Source: Xenopus tropicalis (lineage: Eukaryota > Chordata > Amphibia > Anura > Pipidae). From it: a stretch of DNA of 64,000 bases. Position 1 is the stretch's first letter; every line of letters begins with the position of its first letter. The position numbers and the translations under genes were made by a program. The notes beneath the pieces are model-generated. The model searched no databases. It was not told the origin of the DNA and saw only the letters and a program-made list of their open reading frames with translations. The stretch is taken from positions 23,886,482-23,950,481 of the forward strand of contig NC_030681.2 of assembly GCF_000004195.4 (NCBI RefSeq). Direction: 5' to 3'. This document shows positions 13,428-25,000 of the stretch, piece after piece.

Positions 13428-14010
13428 GTATACTGTCTCTCTGTACCACCAGTACAGCTCTGCGTATACTGTCTCTCTGTACCCCCAGTACAGCTCTGCG
13501 TATACTGTCTCTCTGTACCCCCAGTACAGCTCTGCGTATACTGTCTCTCTGTACCCCCAGTACAGCTCTGCGTATACTGTCTCTCTGTACCCCCAGTACA
13601 GCTCTGCGTATACTGTCTCTCTGTACCCCCAGTACAGCTCTGCGTATACTGTCTCTCTGTACCACCAGTACAGCTCTGCGTATACTGTCTCTCTGTACCA
13701 CCAGTACAGCTCTGCGTATACTGTCTCTCTGTACCACCAGTACAGCTCTGCGTATACTGTCTCTCTGTACCACCAGTACAGCTCTGCGTATACTGTCTCT
13801 CTGTACCACCAGTACAGCTCTGCGTATACTGTCTCTCTGTACCAGCAGTACAGCTCTGCGTATACTGTCTCTCTGTACCCCCAGTACAGCTCTGCGTATA
13901 CTGTCTCTCTGTACCACCAGTACAGCTCTGCGTATACTGTCTCTCTGTACCACCAGTACAGCTCTGCGTATACTGTCTCTCTGTACCACCAGTACAGCTC
14001 TGTGTATACT
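13428..14010. repeat. 36-bp minisatellite, block B (about 16 units)
   Basis: Same unit and orientation as block A, but far more homogeneous. Nearly all units carry GCG before TATAC and GTACAG, and the main variation is ACCACC versus ACCCCC. This indicates recent amplification or homogenisation. Confidence 0.95.
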
Positions 14011-14392
14011 AAATAGGTATTCAACCGCACAGCCCTTAGATCAGGCTTGATGCATCAATCCTCGCAAGGCACACCGCTGAGCCATTCAATACAATCCAAA
14101 TATAGAGGAGAGCACCATAAAGCAGAATTCTGCTAAAATGCTATTTATTTTAGACCAAAGCACACAACATGTTTCGGGCAATGTGACGCCCTTTATCAAT
14201 GTGACACTTGATAGAGGGCGTCACATTGCCCGAAACATGTTGTGCGTTTTGGTCTGAAATAGCATTTTAGCAGAATTCTGCTTTATGGTGCTCTCCTCTA
14301 TATTTGGATTGTATTGAATGGCTCAGCGGTGTGCCTTGCGAGGATTGATGCATCAAGCCTGATCTAAGGGCTGTGCGGTTGAATACCTATTT
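14011..14392. repeat. Large palindrome made from two inverted copies of the spacer element
   Basis: Left arm 14011-14203 starts 'aaataggtattcaaccgcac'. The right arm ends with its complement 'gtgcggttgaatacctattt' at 14373-14392. Arms are about 190 bp with only scattered differences and meet near 14204. The left arm is a direct copy of 13209-13427. Confidence 0.85.
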
Positions 14393-14399
14393 GTTGACC

Positions 14400-15228
14400 T
14401 TAGCTCTGTGTATACTGTCTCTCTGTACCCCCAGTACAGCTCTGCGTATACTGTCTCTCTGTACCCCCAGTACAGCTCTGCGTATACTGTCTCTCTGTAC
14501 CACCAGTACAGCTCTGCGTATACTGTCTCTCTGTACCCCCAGTACAGCTCTGCGTATACTGTCTCTCTGTACCACCAGTACAGCTCTGCATATACTGTCT
14601 CTCTGTACCACCAGTACAGCTCTGCGTATACTGTCTCTCTGTACCACCAGTACAGCTCTGCGTATACTGTCTCTCTGTACCACCAGTACAGCTCTGCGTA
14701 TACTGTCTCTCTGTACCACCAGTACAGCTCTGCGTATACTGTCTCTCTGTACCACCAGTGCAGCTCTGCATATACTGTCTCTCTGTACCACCAGCTCTGC
14801 GTATACTGTCTCTCTGTACCACCAGTACAGCTCTGCATATACTGTCTCTCTGTACCACCAGCTCGGCATATACTGTCTCTCTGTACCAACAGTACAGCTC
14901 TGCGTATACTGTCTCTCTGTACCCCCAGTACAGCTCTGCGTATACTGTCTCTCTGTACCCCCAGTACAGCTTTGCGTATACTGTCTCTCTGTACCCCCAG
15001 TATAGCTCTGTGTATACTGTCTGTCTGTACCCCCAGTACAGCTCTGTGTATACTGTCTCTCTGTACCCCCAGTACAGCTCTGCGTATACTGTCTCTCTGT
15101 ACCCCAGTACAGCTTTGCGTATACTGTCTCTCTGTACCCCCAGTATAGCTCTGTGTATACTGTCTGTCTGTACCCCCAGTACAGCTCTGTGTATACTGTC
15201 TCTCTGTACCACCAGTACAGTCCTGTGT
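14400..15228. repeat. 36-bp minisatellite, block C (about 23 units)
   Basis: Same unit and same orientation as blocks A and B, although the adjoining spacer arm is inverted. Variants include units lacking the TACAG segment and units with CTGTCTGTCTG. It ends by decay near 15228. Confidence 0.93.
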
Positions 15229-15401
15229 ATTCTTTTTTCTGTTGTGGAATGTTGCACAGAATGCAAAGACGCAGATGTACATGTGACTGACGCCTGGGGC
15301 ATGCGCAATGCGTATAAATTGATGCCGCGGCCTACTCACTTTGCATAGTGATCGATGTTACTCGTGCCTGATGCTGAGATTTACTTTCCTGCCTTTTCAG
15401 A

Positions 15402-15912
15402 ATGCCCATAAAAATAAGCACAAATGAGCTGCAACTCCAAATCAAACCACAACAATGGCAGAAAATATTAACAGCATATAAAGGAACTACTAACTGTACC
15501 AACCATATAGAAGTGCAAACCAAAATCATGCATAGATGGTACTTAATGCCAAAGAGAACAAATCAAATCAACCCACAATTTCCATCACAATGCGGGCAAC
15601 AAGGAACACTTCTACATATGTGCTGGAAGTGCCCATCAGTAAAATCCTTCTGGACAGAGGTCTTCAACCTAATTAAAAACAAACTAGGATGGAACTTACC
15701 TGCACAACCTCAAATAGCAACTTTATACGCCCGGCACGTCATCCACAAATAAAAAGCTATTATTTCACTTCTTTAATACAGCCTTCTCCCTTATAGCAAA
15801 ACTCTGGAAACAACCCACTACTCCAAACATACAACACTTAATTCAGCAAGTCAACTTCAGAGCGACAATGAAGAGAATGTCAGCTACCACACTTGACCGC
15901 AAAAGTAAATTG
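15402..15912 (+). mobile_element. L1-like LINE ORF2 3' fragment
   Basis: The frame at 15402-15752 has the C-terminal signature of L1 ORF2: IMHRWYLMP, then CGQQGTLLHMCWKCP and SFWTEVF. This gives the CX3-type/H/C arrangement followed by a conserved FW. Related sequence continues out of frame to about 15910 (text encoding IAKLWKQP-like residues), so the C-terminus is interrupted by a stop near 15750. The orientation is opposite to the LINE at 1-1837. No poly(A) tail is visible. The fragment ends against the small MITE piece at 15917. Confidence 0.75.
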
Positions 15913-15914
15913 GC

Positions 15915-15955
15915 CTTAAGGTCCCCATACATGTGAAGATTCGCTCACTTGGCCT
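15915..15955. mobile_element. Fragment of the AAGGTCCCCATACAC MITE family
   Basis: The terminus 'aaggtccccatacatg' plus 'gaagattcgctcacttggc' matches the ends of the elements at 41837-43980. Only one end is present. Confidence 0.5.
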
Positions 15956-16966
15956 TTAATACCATCGTGGAATTTTCTATTGGCAGAGTTTGGTTTAAAT
16001 GGACTGTAAAACAACATTTGTCACTTTTTGCCAGAATTAATTCTTTTAGCGAAAAAATACTCCAGTTTATTATGTGCACCCATGCCATTTCTTACGAAAA
16101 GTAATTTGTCCATATCTAGGCTGACAACCTGTCAGTATGTATATATATCTTTATTTATAAAGCGCTACTTAAGTTCTACGGGGCAGGGACCTCCATCCTC
16201 TTGTGTCTTTGACTCTTAACTTATTGTAACTGTATCTTGTATTTATTTGTATTTATTGTTATACTTTGTATTTTTCTATTATTATCTTAATAACCCCCTG
16301 TTTGTATTAATGTATTCCACTGTACAGCGCTGCGTACATAAGTACAGTATAATGATGCAGCGGCCAGTTTAGCATCTTATTAGCTGCATGATATAATCTA
16401 TACTAATATCCTGCTAGATGTCATTACTTCCACCAGTGTCATTTCCCCAGTATTACTATATGGAGGAAACACACTGGTTTAATTACTCGGAGTATTTGCT
16501 ATATCATAATTTTGGCACATTATTTTTGCAAAGGCATAATTACAAGTTTACACCCGACATCTCAGCTCCTAAGTTCACTTGGAAAAATATATGTGTTTTT
16601 TACTTAGTTCTCTATGTATGTAACGTATTGCTAGTCTGCTTCCCAGTTTGTCAGGCTTTGGCTAAAGGGATACTGCCATGGGCAAATACATTGAGCTTAA
16701 AATGTCACATTCCAGTAATCTCTTTATTAATATATCATTTGTACAATACTGTCAGTTTTCCTTGGGCAAATATATGATACATGCTCCATACTGTCAGTGT
16801 TCCTTGGGCAAATATATGATACATGCTCCATTCCCTATACTGAGAATGGATAACTGACATACTCGTCATGGCAACAAAACACACGGCATTTTCCACTTCA
16901 ACTTTTTTAGGATCAACTCTCCCCAGCAAACATTGTCTCAACCTGGCCTCTGGCTGCACACGTGGT

Positions 16967-17092
16967 CACAATATGAATCTCATAGTGACCGTTACATCCC
17001 CTTGATGTCACAATATGAATCTCACAGTGACCGTTACATCCCCTTGATGTCACAATATGAATCTCACAGTGACCGTTACATCCCATTGATGT
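16967..17092. repeat. Three 42-bp tandem repeats in the probable promoter
   Basis: Units start at 16967, 17009 and 17051 and read cacaatatgaatctcacag then tgaccgttacatcccc then ttgatgt. Each junction creates TGATGTCAC, one mismatch from the CRE/ATF palindrome TGACGTCA. The repeats end about 65 bp before the donor of the proposed leader exon. The paralogous copy at 56630 has five units. A regulatory role is inferred from position only. Confidence 0.85.
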
Positions 17093-17159
17093 CACAATGG
17101 GCAGAGTCAGTGTGTCTGTGAGCAGCCCCAACTGACTCAGTCTTTATCAGGCGACTGAG
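17093..17159 (+). promoter_or_regulatory. Proposed promoter-proximal region and 5' leader exon
   Basis: Coding exon 1 is preceded by a good acceptor (tttttgcctccatag, ending 18962), which implies a non-coding exon upstream. The best donor in the conserved upstream block is GACTGAG|gtgagt at 17159/17160, conserved in copy 2 at 56906/56907. The interval contains ACTGACTCAG, an AP-1-like TGACTCA. No TATA box is evident and the transcription start cannot be fixed from sequence. Confidence 0.35.
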
Positions 17160-17308
17160 GTGAGTGCAGCTCTTTTGGTAAAAATCATAATTTCATAATA
17201 GGTACTGTGTGGCCTTAGAGACTGCAGTGATGCTGTGAATATGTTGGAATGATTATAATAACAGAGATTTACAATGTTGTTCTTGTTCTTTCCTTCAAAA
17301 TTTGTGCC

Positions 17309-17700
17309 ATTTCCTATGCTTATATTTTATTTATTTGATTGTGGGTCATTCTCTATGTTGATTTGATACGAATACTGTAATGGCAGCATTTCCTATGGTT
17401 ATATTTTATTTATTTGATCGTGGGGCTTTCTCTATGCTGATTTGATACGAATACTGTAATGGCAGCATTTCCTATGCTTATATTTTATTTTGTGGGGCTT
17501 TCTCTATGTTGATTTGATACGAATACTGTAATGGCAGCATTTCCTATGCTTATATTTTATTTATTTGATCGTGGGGCATTCTCTATGCTGATTTGATACG
17601 AATACTGTAATGGCAGCATTTCCTATGCTTATATTTTATTTCGTGGGGCTTTCTCTATGCTGATTTGATACGAATACTGTAATGGCAGCATTTCCTTTGC
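17309..17700. repeat. About 79-bp tandem repeats (5 units)
   Basis: Units begin 'catttcctatgcttatattt' near 17309, 17388, 17467, 17537 and 17616, with a trailing partial near 17689. Some units lack the 'atttatttgatc' segment. Copy 2 has about four units at 57054-57360. Confidence 0.85.
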
Positions 17701-17796
17701 TTATATGATGTACCTAGAATAACAGCACATTCCCTATGCTTATTTTATATGGATACATGTAGTTCCCACACCTTGTGTCTCAACCCTTTTCTCCTT

Positions 17797-17960
17797 GTAG
17801 ATTGTAAGCTCTTTTGGGCAGGGCCCTCTTCACCTCTTGTACCGGTTATTGATTGCTTTATATGTTACTATGTATGTCCAATGCATGAAACCCACTTATT
17901 GTACAGCGCTGCGGAATATGTTGGCGCTTTATAAATAAATGTTAATAATAATAATGATAA
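17797..17960 (+). mobile_element. LINE/SINE 3'-tail-like repeat
   Basis: Contains 'agattgtaagctcttttggg' and the terminal 'ggcgctttataaataaatg' followed by an (AAT)n-like run. This resembles the 3' end of the L2-like LINE at 46129 (read in complement), so it is probably a tail fragment or a SINE using that tail. It is present in both segmental copies. Confidence 0.55.
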
Positions 17961-18394
17961 TACTAAAATACATTTAATTATTCAATTACATATTTACTGA
18001 TTTTTGAGGTCTAGGGGAAAACGTGCAACAAATAAATGTGACAAAACCTATGCAACATATTTTTTTTTTTTTTTTTTTCAAATAGTGGATTATTTAAGAA
18101 AATTCCAAAATGTTTCAGCGTGCATTTTTTTCGCAGACAAAATCCACACACCAGCAAGAGTCACAAAAAAAAATCTTAATTGTTTTAAAGAACTGGGAAA
18201 AGAAGCTTTTAGAGATAATTCCCATTGACTTCTATTGAATCTCACAAACTTTCATTTCCTGAGGTTTTTTTTGGCAACTTTTGTGGGTTTTTGCTTTAAT
18301 AATAATAAATTCTGATGATTTGTTTACTCGAGTAAAATTTTTCACCAAGCATGGAGTTGCTTTGAAATTCCACCATTGGCAATTTTTTTTTTTT

Positions 18395-18960
18395 TTTTTG
18401 TATTCAAGGTTTTTTATTTCGTGGTACAAAGTGTATACAATTTCTTTACAAATAAAGCATTTGCATTTACAGTTGGTCATTTGTGTCACATCATTATACA
18501 CATCGAAATACTAAAGTATTAAACATAGTATATAAAGGAAGGAAAGAAGAAAGAAAAGAATAAAATACAAACAAAAACAAAGTATTGCCCTTTTTCATTT
18601 GGTTTAAACCTTTGTGTAGTGTCTATGTAGTGTCATGTTTTATTTCTTTTTCAAGTTTCTACCTACTGCTTGTTATATTTCTAGGTAAGTATTCACCTTT
18701 TCACCCCCCTTTTTCTTTTCTTTTTTTCTTTTTAGGTCTCTTGACAGCCTATGGGGCAATTTTTTTTTTAAACAAAACTGCCGCCAAAAGTAAAATGTTG
18801 TGGTTGATGATTTTTCTACTCAACTTATTTCCCAGCACTGGGGCAAGGTACCACATTATTGTAGGGCTCCCCCATGTTCTTACATATATTATAAGCAGGA
18901 ATTGTACATAGAGCACAGTACTGGGAATGACTAAAATGACGTTTTTCTTTTTGCCTCCAT
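18395..18960. other. Non-coding sequence upstream of exon 1, possible old LINE 3' end
   Basis: A T-run at about 18386-18400 is followed by AT-rich sequence shared with copy 2. The T-run may be the poly(A) of a minus-strand retroelement, but no family could be named. The TTAA at 18604-18607 is the unoccupied target of the piggyBac-like insertion found in copy 2. Confidence 0.35.
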
Positions 18961-18962
18961 AG

Positions 18963-19037
18963 AGAGAATTCGGAGCGATGAGCAAAGTGAGAAAATTATT
19001 CAAACGATTTCGATCGTGTTTCTCTTGCTTCGGCAAG
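18963..19037 (+). CDS. Exon with start codon (5' UTR 18963-18977, coding 18978-19037)
   Basis: Acceptor ...cctccatag at 18962, short UTR, ATG at 18978, and donor gtaagg after 19037 (phase 0). It encodes [20 protein letters not shown], a strongly basic stretch with two Cys residues, which could be a palmitoylated or amphipathic membrane anchor (inference). The start is supported by copy 2: the ATG at 63957 is conserved, and the three differences in the following 44 bases are all synonymous. Confidence 0.85.
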
Positions 19038-22000
19038 GTAAGGATTTCATTCTCTCTACTGTAATGTGATATATTTCGTTCTGTGGAAAAGTTCACGGAG
19101 CGACAAACTTTTTTTTTTAACGGGTCGCAAAGCTCAAAAAATGTATAAAGACTCGAAAAGCTTTAATTGACTAAATAGTGGAAAATTTTCACTATGACAG
19201 CTCCCAATGACTTCCACATGATCTTGCAAATGTACTGGCAATGTACAGGTATGGGATCCCTTATCTGGAAACCCATTATCTAGAAAGCTCTGAATTACGG
19301 AAAGCCTGTCTCCCATAGACTCCATTTTAATCAAATAATTCAGAATTTTAAAACTGATTTCCTTTTTCTCTGTAATAATAAAACAGTACCTTGTACTTGA
19401 TCCCAACTAAGATATAATTAATCCTTATTTGGGGCAGAACAGCCCTATTGGGATTATTTAATGGTTAAATGATTCCCTTTTCTCTGTAATAATAAAACAG
19501 TACCTGTACTTGATCCAACTAAGATATAATTAATCCTTATTGGGGGCAGAACAGCCCTATTGGGTTTTATCAATATGTAAATGAATTTTAGCAGACTTAA
19601 GGTATGGAGATCCAGATTACGGAAAGATCCCCTATCTGCAAAACCCTAGGTCCCGAGAATTCTGGATAACAGGTCCCGTACCTGTACTTATAAATTTATA
19701 ATAATTAGTTCTCTGGACCCAGCCAACCCCCGATCTGCCTCTTCTCCACCCCATACTCCCCCAATTCCCTCTCCCAACTTGCCTCGCTACTCTGCACTAC
19801 TAGGTTCACTTGGTGTGGATCTTGCATCTTGACATTTCCCCACCCTGGTCGATATTAGACATAACAAAAATTACTTCTTATTCTACCAAATCCTTCATTA
19901 TGTCACTGACTCCCCCACTACAGATTACAGTTCCAATAATATCTTTTGGGTATTTCTTGGGTAGCTCGCTACAGGTACCCCGGGCTGGTGCGGTTTTCTC
20001 CTAACAGCGGCACCAGCCTGGGGTAAAAAGTAAGCGATTAAAGTCACTTGGGGGTACCTAACATTTTGGCTTTTCTTCTCCTTTAAATTATAGTTTTCAT
20101 ATTTGTGCATTTATTTTATGTGATAAACCTTTTTTTTTCTTCACTACAGAGGAAACGAGATCGAGCAGATTCTACCATCTTTGAATCTGTCGTGGTAAGC
20201 AGAGAACTGAGCAACTTCATTTCCTAAACACCATTTTCCTACCTATTTGCATTTTCAAATCCATGTTATTTCCTTGCTTATAGATTTCTACGCACAATAA
20301 CCTGGATGAGGTTGCACTATATACAAACTAAATTCATATTAATCCAAACTAAACAAACTGTATTAAGTCAATGTATTCCCAGTTGGCCACATTCCCCTAT
20401 TGTTTCTCCTTTGAATAATAAACAATTGTAAACATTTATCCACTGATTGATAACAATGGTCACTTTCCTCACTTTTAAAACCATTTAATACTGAAATTCA
20501 GCTGCAGAATCATCCATTGCCAGCTCCATAGATGACCCATATAATACAGTGATTTATTGATTTTATTGTTACAAACTGTTGTTGATGTTTAGTACCTACT
20601 AAAGGTACCTATACAGCTTTCTCCCAAAATCCCCACCTACGGGTGGGCGATATCGGGGGAATTTAGACTAATTCGATTGTTTGGCCCTAGGGCCAAACGA
20701 TCGAATTATAATGACGGGCATAGGCAAAGTTGGTCTCGATCGGGCAGGTTAGAAAATCTAGTCGGATCGGGGACCACATCGGCTCATTGATGCGGTCCCC
20801 GATCCGACTAGATTTTCTAACCTGCCCGATCGAGATCTGCCCAATTTCAGGCCAGATATCGGTCGGGCAGGCCCGTCGGTCTAAGGGACCCATATCAGCA
20901 GCTAGAATCGGCCAGTGTATGGGGACCTTTAGGGTCACAGAGTTTAGATACTTAGGTATAATTGTGTCACTAAGAATAATGGATACTTCACTGATAACGT
21001 TATAACTGACTGGCAGACCCCTTGACAAAATTATAAACTAAGCAGTGAATTAATATTCAAAATATCTGATTGGCTACTAGGTACAGTCTACTGACTGTTC
21101 CAAAACATTGTCCTATTGCATAAGCACCTGGTGGCTGGAGGAATGTGCCCTACAGGTATAAAAAAATATTGTTGATGAATGAAATATACTCCTTGCAAAG
21201 GAGGCCTTTAGCCTTTGCATTATTATCACAATGAATCCCTATATCGACCCTACATTTATTTATACATATTAATTATATCTCATCAAAAGCATTTTTTTGT
21301 GAGACTAAACATTTACCTTTAGTGATAACTTGCATTGGATAAAAAACCTTCTATTCCATAAAGTAACATCAACTTTTTTCACTCAACCAGGAGGAGCCCA
21401 CGGAAGAGCCCAACCCACGGTTCTGCCTGGTAAGCAGTAAAGGAGATGGTATCATAGATTCCTTATGTTATTAGCTTCTTCCTAAATGTATTCACTTTAA
21501 CAGAATATTTAATACCATTTTAATATGTTTGCAAACAGCTAACTATAGCCAATGAACCCATACCTATATAACTTGTGATATAAAGGTTATTTCCATCCAC
21601 ATATGGATCTGTGCATACAATAGTTATAACACTGCCCCCCCAATTTAGGAGATATCCATGGCTCTGATCAATTTTTCTCTCTTAACCAGGAACCATCTGT
21701 TGGATCTGGATCAAATAATTCAATAATAAAAGACCAGTCCCTTAATATAACATATGATCTATTTTCCCTTTCTAAAATGCTGACTTGATTTGACAACTTG
21801 ACTTTTATCTCTTAACCAGGAACCAACAGAAACCCCTGGCAACAATAACTGCCAGGTAAGTAGGTTTGGTTTTCAGAAGTTTAGGGAATTTGTATTGTAC
21901 AAGGTACATTTTAGACACTTAACTACATAGTTATAGTAAGTTGAATAGATAACTAACTTTATTTCTCTTAGGAGGAGGAGCCAGAGCAGAAAATGGAGCC

Positions 22001-25000
22001 GGCTATTAACATCTGCCATGTAAGCATAAGAGAGGGATGAGAGGGGCAAATAATAATCAACCTATATTTTATTTATCAGCTTCTATTTTATTCAAGACTG
22101 TATATCAGCTTCTATAAAACACAAATATTACAATGTGCAATAACATTTTCTTACCTTTTTTTCAATCAGGAGACTCCAGCATACCCTGATAACAACATCT
22201 GTCAGGTAAGAAAAAATAATAGGGTCAGAATAGAAAAAATATTTTAAGAGAATATCATATTAGAGTTTCACTTTGGGGTTGCAATTTGTTAGGCACCGCC
22301 TACTTGGCCAGAGATGAAGGCATCAGCCTTCTTCCTGGTCTGAACCCAGAACCATTGCGTCAGGCAATGTGTTTAAAAGGGCTCAGTTTTTATCGGAGCC
22401 ATGAAATTAATTTTAAAATCTTTTTTTCTGACTTAACCAGGAGGAAGACCTGATAGTGCAGGCGAGCGCAGACATCAGCCCCTGCCACTATCGGGAATCT
22501 GTGGATGAGAGTGGAGTCACTCAGCTCAACATCAGCGAGGTATGGGCCAAATATTTTATAGGGGTCCCAATGTGTTTAAAAGGGCTCAGTTTGTACTGGA
22601 GCTACAGGGGTCATGAATAATATATTTAAATAATAATAATAATATTATTTACCCAACAGTGAAAATTATTTACTAACATAGTTTGGTGTGGGCAACTGCA
22701 TTTATGCAAGTTAGCCTCAGTTAACCAATCAGCATCTGTTTCTTACCGGTCTTCTAGCATGTATAAATTAGAAAATAAAAAAATATGATTCGTTGCTACG
22801 ATTACATACATTCATACAATTTAACTCATAGGATCCTGCCACACGTGCCAGATACTCGGCCTTTGGATAAACACAGGCTGACAATCCGACCCTATGTTCC
22901 TAAATGCTTGTTGATGTGCCACTGCATCCGGCATTTACCCTATATAAGTAAATAAGTACCACTGTGTTGGGCAAATAAAAATCACCTTCTATTTTATTCA
23001 AGACTGTATATCAGCTTCTATAAAACAGAAATATTACAATGTGCAATAACTTTTTCTTACCTTTTTTCAATCAGGAGACTCCAGCATACCCTGATAACAA
23101 CATCTGTCAGGTAAGAAAAATAATAGGGTCACAATATAAAAAGATATATTAAGAGAATATCCAATCTAGATTCACTTTGGGGATGGTAATTTGTTAGGCA
23201 CCGCCTACTTAGCCAGAAATTAAAATTAATGCCACATAGGGGACTGATCTTGACCTTCAGAAAAACACAGGTCAAGAATCAGCCCCTACACTGGCATCAG
23301 CCTTCTTCCTGGTCTGAACCCAGAACCATTGCGTCAGGCAATGTGTTTAAAAGGGCTCAGTTTTTATTGGAACCATGAAAATATTTTTAAAATGTTTTTG
23401 TCTCTCTTAACCAGGAGGAAGACCTGATAGTGCAGGAGAGCGCAGAAATCAGCCCCTGCCACTACCAGGACTCTTCAGATGAGAGTGGAGTCCCTCACCT
23501 TAACATCTGTGAGGTATGGGCCAAATATTTTGCAGGGATCCAAATGTGTTAAAAAGGGCTCGGTTTTTATTGGAGCTACGGGGTTATGAATAATATCTGT
23601 AAAGAATAATAATAATAATATTTACCCAACAGTTAAAATGATTTACTAACATAGTTTGGTGTGGGCAAATGCATTTGAGCAAGTTAGCCTCAGTTAACCA
23701 GTCAGCATCTGTTTCATACCGGTCTTCTAGCGTGTATAAATTAGAAAATAAAAAAAATATGATTGGTTGCTATAATTACATACACTCATACAATTTAACT
23801 CATAGGATCCTGCCACACGTGCTAGATACTCGGCCTTTGGATGAACACAGGCTGACAATCCGACCCTATGTTCCTAAATGCTTGTTGATGTGCAATTGCA
23901 TCCGGCATTTACCCTATATAAGTAAATAAGTACCACTGTGTTGGGCAAATAAAAATCACCCTCTTTTTTATGCAAGACTGTATATCAGCTTCTATAAAAC
24001 AGAAATATTACAATGTGCAATAACATTTTCTTACCTTTTTTTTTTTTTTCAATCAGGAGACTCCAGCATACCCTGATAACAACATCTTTCAGGTAAGAAA
24101 AAATAATAGGGTCAGAATAGAAAAAATATTTTAAGAGACTATCAAATTAGACTTTCACTTTGGGGTGGCAATTTGTTAGGCACTGCCTACTTGGCCAGAG
24201 ATGAAGGCATCAGCGCTTTTCCTGGTCTGAACCCAGAACCATTGCGTCAGGCAATGTGTTTAAAAGGGCTCAGTTTTTATTGGAGCCATGAAATTATTTT
24301 TAAAATCTTTTTTTCTGACTTAACCAGGAGGAAGACCTGATAGTACAGGAGAGCACAGACATCAGCCCCTGCCACTACCAGGAATCTATGGATGAGAGTG
24401 GAGTCACTCAGCTTAACATCAGCGAGGTATGGGCCAAATATTTTATAGGGGTCCCAATGTGTTTAAAAGGGCTCAGTTTGTACTGGAGCTACAGGGGTCA
24501 TGAATAACATCTGTAAAGAATAATAATATTTACCCAACAGTGAAAATTATTTAATAACATAGTTTGGTGTGGGCAACTGCATTAGGGCAAGTTAGCCTCA
24601 GTTAACCAGTCAGCATCTGTTTCTTACAGGTCTTCTAGCGTGTATAAATTACAAAATAAAAAATTTGATTCGTTGCTACGATTACATACATTCATACAAT
24701 TTAACTCATAGGATCCTGCCACACTTGCTAGATACTCGGCCTTTGGATAAACACAGGCTGAGAATGCAACCCTATGTTCCTAAATGCTTGTTGATGTGCC
24801 ATTGCATCCGGCATTTACCCTATATAAGTAAATAAGTACCACTGTGTTGGGCAAATAAAAATCACCCTCTTTTTTATGCAAGACTATATATCAGCTTCTA
24901 TAAAACAGAAATATTACAATGTGCAATAACATTTTCTTACCTTTTTTTCAATCAGGAGACTCCAGCATACCCTGATAACAACATCTGTCAGGTAAGAAAA

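Larger units (their letters stand above)
16208..19037 (+). repeat. Segmental duplication, copy 1 (5' region of the exon-array gene)
   Basis: From 'tttgactcttaacttattg' onward this segment is near-identical to 55896-64000. Differences are the copy number of two internal arrays (42 bp: 3 versus 5; about 79 bp: 5 versus 4), a roughly 30-bp indel near 16885-16915, and a 5.3-kb insertion in copy 2 only. It includes the probable promoter, a probable leader exon and coding exon 1. The true right end of the duplication cannot be seen because copy 2 leaves the window at coding exon 1. Confidence 0.93.

Noticed and set aside
13340..15348. Shorter open frames over minisatellite blocks B and C
   Set aside because: Same repeat artefact. 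Overlapping frames on both strands encode only the 12-residue unit.
16418..16777. 119-codon frame also seen in copy 2 (56106-56465)
   Set aside because: Conserved only because both segmental copies are near-identical throughout. The differences include amino-acid changes and there is no family resemblance. It lies upstream of the proposed leader exon. Kept as a weak possibility only.
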